The position numbers were made by a program, and so were the translations under genes. A DNA stretch of 43,629 nt from the NCBI GenBank assembly GCA_030684555.1, contig JAUXVN010000131.1, forward strand, positions 1 through 43,629, read 5' to 3'. The notes under the pieces are model-generated. The model was given only the letters and a program-made list of their open reading frames with translations, made no database searches and was not told where the DNA came from. This document shows positions 42,324 through 43,629 of the stretch, piece by piece. Position 1 is the stretch's first letter, and each line of letters starts with the position of its first letter. Source of the DNA: Ignavibacteria bacterium (GTDB taxonomy: Bacteria > Bacteroidota > Ignavibacteria > Ignavibacteriales > Ignavibacteriaceae).

Positions 42324-43629
42324 TCATTTTATAATCATTATAATCGCGTTGTTATTGTGACTGCCTGCTATTGCTGTTAAACTGCTTCTTGAATCTATTC
42401 CGCGCCAAATTAAATCCATTTGAGGATTGTAAGGCATCCCGATCTGTTGCCAGCTCAAACCGTTGAAGTGTCTGACAGTATTTCTATCGCCTGCCAGCCA
42501 TATATTATTGGAAGCAATTGCTCGGATTTTTGTAATATACCCCCGATAAAATGTACCGGGATTTCCCCCTATATAATTTTCTGGCAAAGAATTTAAATAG
42601 TCCCATTTATTGAATTTATATTGATAAACCAAATTACCTGCTGCGTATAGCGTATTTGAATTATCAACGCTAATTGATGCGATTGTGCCGTGCAATTTGG
42701 GATTAAATAATTGTTCAGCAGTAATATTATCACCTTCAACTAAAATATTAAAATTAATCCCATCCTCAGATTTAATAATTATTCCATCAATACTGGCCAT
42801 GTTTAGTCCACATATAAATATTTCTTCACGACCATTAGCTTGAATATCTAATAAAGTTAAATCAGTCCCGCTTGTCCCTATGGGACTTTCTATCTTCTTC
42901 CAACTGCTCCCGTTCCAATGGGCGATGTTGCCTCCGTTGCCAACTGCATATAAATCATCGCTGCTTGTGCCCCAGAGTTTGTTGATTTGCCAACCCATAA
43001 GAAGATTCGGAATAGCCAATTCAATGAACTGACTATTTAAATACCGCATATAACCTGAAAACCAAATATCGTTGTCGTTAAATGCAAATATTGTTCGTAT
43101 AGGCCATATCCCGCCTTTGTAAAATATTTTTTTTAGCTCCCATTCTGTTCCATTCCAATGAACTGCATTATAAAACGTTGGGTCGGGATTGCCATTCGAG
43201 TCATTCATATATATTTCACCAACAGCCCAAATGTTGTTTTCATCTATTATTGCTACATCGTAAAGTACACTGCTGCTGTGCTGTCCAAACTCAAATGTCT
43301 GCCAGGTGAAATTGTGGCTTGTGGTGTCAAGGGTGGTTATTTCTGTTTGGTTGCTTTTATGTTCGTTGTTCTTTAATTGGTATTTGTAGTTTTTCTTAGG
43401 GAGGAGGTTTTCTATTACTATTGTTGTATCTGCTTTATCTATTGTTACACTTCCTTTTTCTTCTCCGTTTTCTGTTAGTGTAAATATCTGCGGTAGTAGA
43501 GTATTAGGGGTTTTAACATCAATCCAAACCTCAGTACAAGAAGCGTCGGCTGCAATTATTTCAAGGTCATACTTCTCCGGTGGTGGCGGCTCTGTTGGCT
43601 TATTACAACTCACCGCAGTAAAGAGTAAC
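42324..43629 (-). CDS. Lipoprotein with WNG-repeat beta-propeller, N-terminus beyond window
   Basis: The frame stays open to the last base of the window. The upstream residues read LLFTAVSC, a lipobox-like end of a type II signal peptide, so the true start lies outside and the GTG at 43613 is not the start. The mature part has a proline-rich linker (PTEPPPPEKY), a fibronectin-III-like domain (about 20 to 100 of the visible part) and a propeller with repeats such as VHWNGTEWE, IAHWNGSSWK and VRHFNGLSWQ, alternating with DIWFSG / DLYAVGN-type strands. It is probably anchored in the outer or inner membrane and exposed to the periplasm or surface. Ligand unknown. It has no T9SS sorting domain. 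Confidence 0.85.
   Translation of the reverse strand, partial: LLFTAVSCNKPTEPPPPEKYDLEIIAADASCTEVWIDVKTPNTLLPQIFTLTENGEEKGSVTIDKADTTIVIENLLPKKNYKYQLKNNEHKSNQTEITTLDTTSHNFTWQTFEFGQHSSSVLYDVAIIDENNIWAVGEIYMNDSNGNPDPTFYNAVHWNGTEWELKKIFYKGGIWPIRTIFAFNDNDIWFSGYMRYLNSQFIELAIPNLLMGWQINKLWGTSSDDLYAVGNGGNIAHWNGSSWKKIESPIGTSGTDLTLLDIQANGREEIFICGLNMASIDGIIIKSEDGINFNILVEGDNITAEQLFNPKLHGTIASISVDNSNTLYAAGNLVYQYKFNKWDYLNSLPENYIGGNPGTFYRGYITKIRAIASNNIWLAGDRNTVRHFNGLSWQQIGMPYNPQMDLIWRGIDSRSSLTAIAGSHNNNAIIMIIK

Overview
The window looks like chromosomal DNA of an uncultured or little-studied member of the Ignavibacteria/Bacteroidota-Chlorobi lineage. The basis is: roughly one-third G+C by eye; a secreted Asp-box protein ending in a T9SS type A sorting domain with the YPNPFNP signature; few strong Shine-Dalgarno sites; and two ferredoxin-linked 2-oxoacid oxidoreductases, which point to anaerobic or facultatively anaerobic carbon metabolism. 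The lineage is inferred from protein style; no rRNA gene is present. I saw no tRNA, rRNA, CRISPR array, insertion sequence or prophage gene.

Layout. (1) 1-988: no gene, but a patchwork of short palindromic repeats; a second cluster of the same family lies at 3781-4002. (2) 989-3757: a T9SS-exported beta-propeller protein. (3) 4037-5815, minus: aspS. (4) 6173-9769: a one-polypeptide pyruvate:ferredoxin oxidoreductase with a clear terminator. (5) 9866-10354, minus: an orphan CheW, divergent from a three-gene phosphorelay (PAS/GAF histidine kinase, Rcp1-like response regulator, receiver-PAS-kinase-receiver hybrid) at 10692-15563. (6) 16124-30624: a 12-gene surface polysaccharide locus. It encodes a Wzz-type chain-length protein, Wzy/WaaL-like polymerase or ligase, Wzx-like flippase, hexapeptide acetyltransferase, SAM methyltransferase, five GT2 glycosyltransferases, a radical SAM/B12-fold enzyme, then after a hairpin a membrane GT2 and the initiating polyprenyl glycosylphosphotransferase. 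(7) 31040-34043, minus: a delta-alpha-beta-gamma 2-oxoacid:ferredoxin oxidoreductase operon (VorB/KorA type) with a small ferritin-like downstream gene. (8) 34337-42050: cell-envelope genes, namely a 1653-aa alpha-2-macroglobulin with an intact CVEQ thioester motif, a divergent exported S9 peptidase, and an RlpA-like protein. (9) 42324 to the window end, minus: a lipoprotein with WNG-type propeller repeats whose N-terminus is cut by the window edge.

How the parts work together. The polysaccharide locus is a nearly complete Wzx/Wzy-type pathway: lipid-linked initiation, sugar addition, acetyl or methyl decoration, flipping, polymerisation and length control. It lacks a visible tyrosine kinase (Wzc) or outer-membrane exporter (Wza). 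PFOR and the four-subunit enzyme both link 2-oxoacids to reduced ferredoxin. No clearly unprecedented multi-gene system is evident. The best candidates for new biology are the nested palindromic repeats with exchangeable cores, the radical SAM enzyme in the polysaccharide operon, the ferritin-like partner of the oxidoreductase, a possible small RNA between two terminators near 42.2 kb, and the leader regions of PFOR and the polysaccharide operon.
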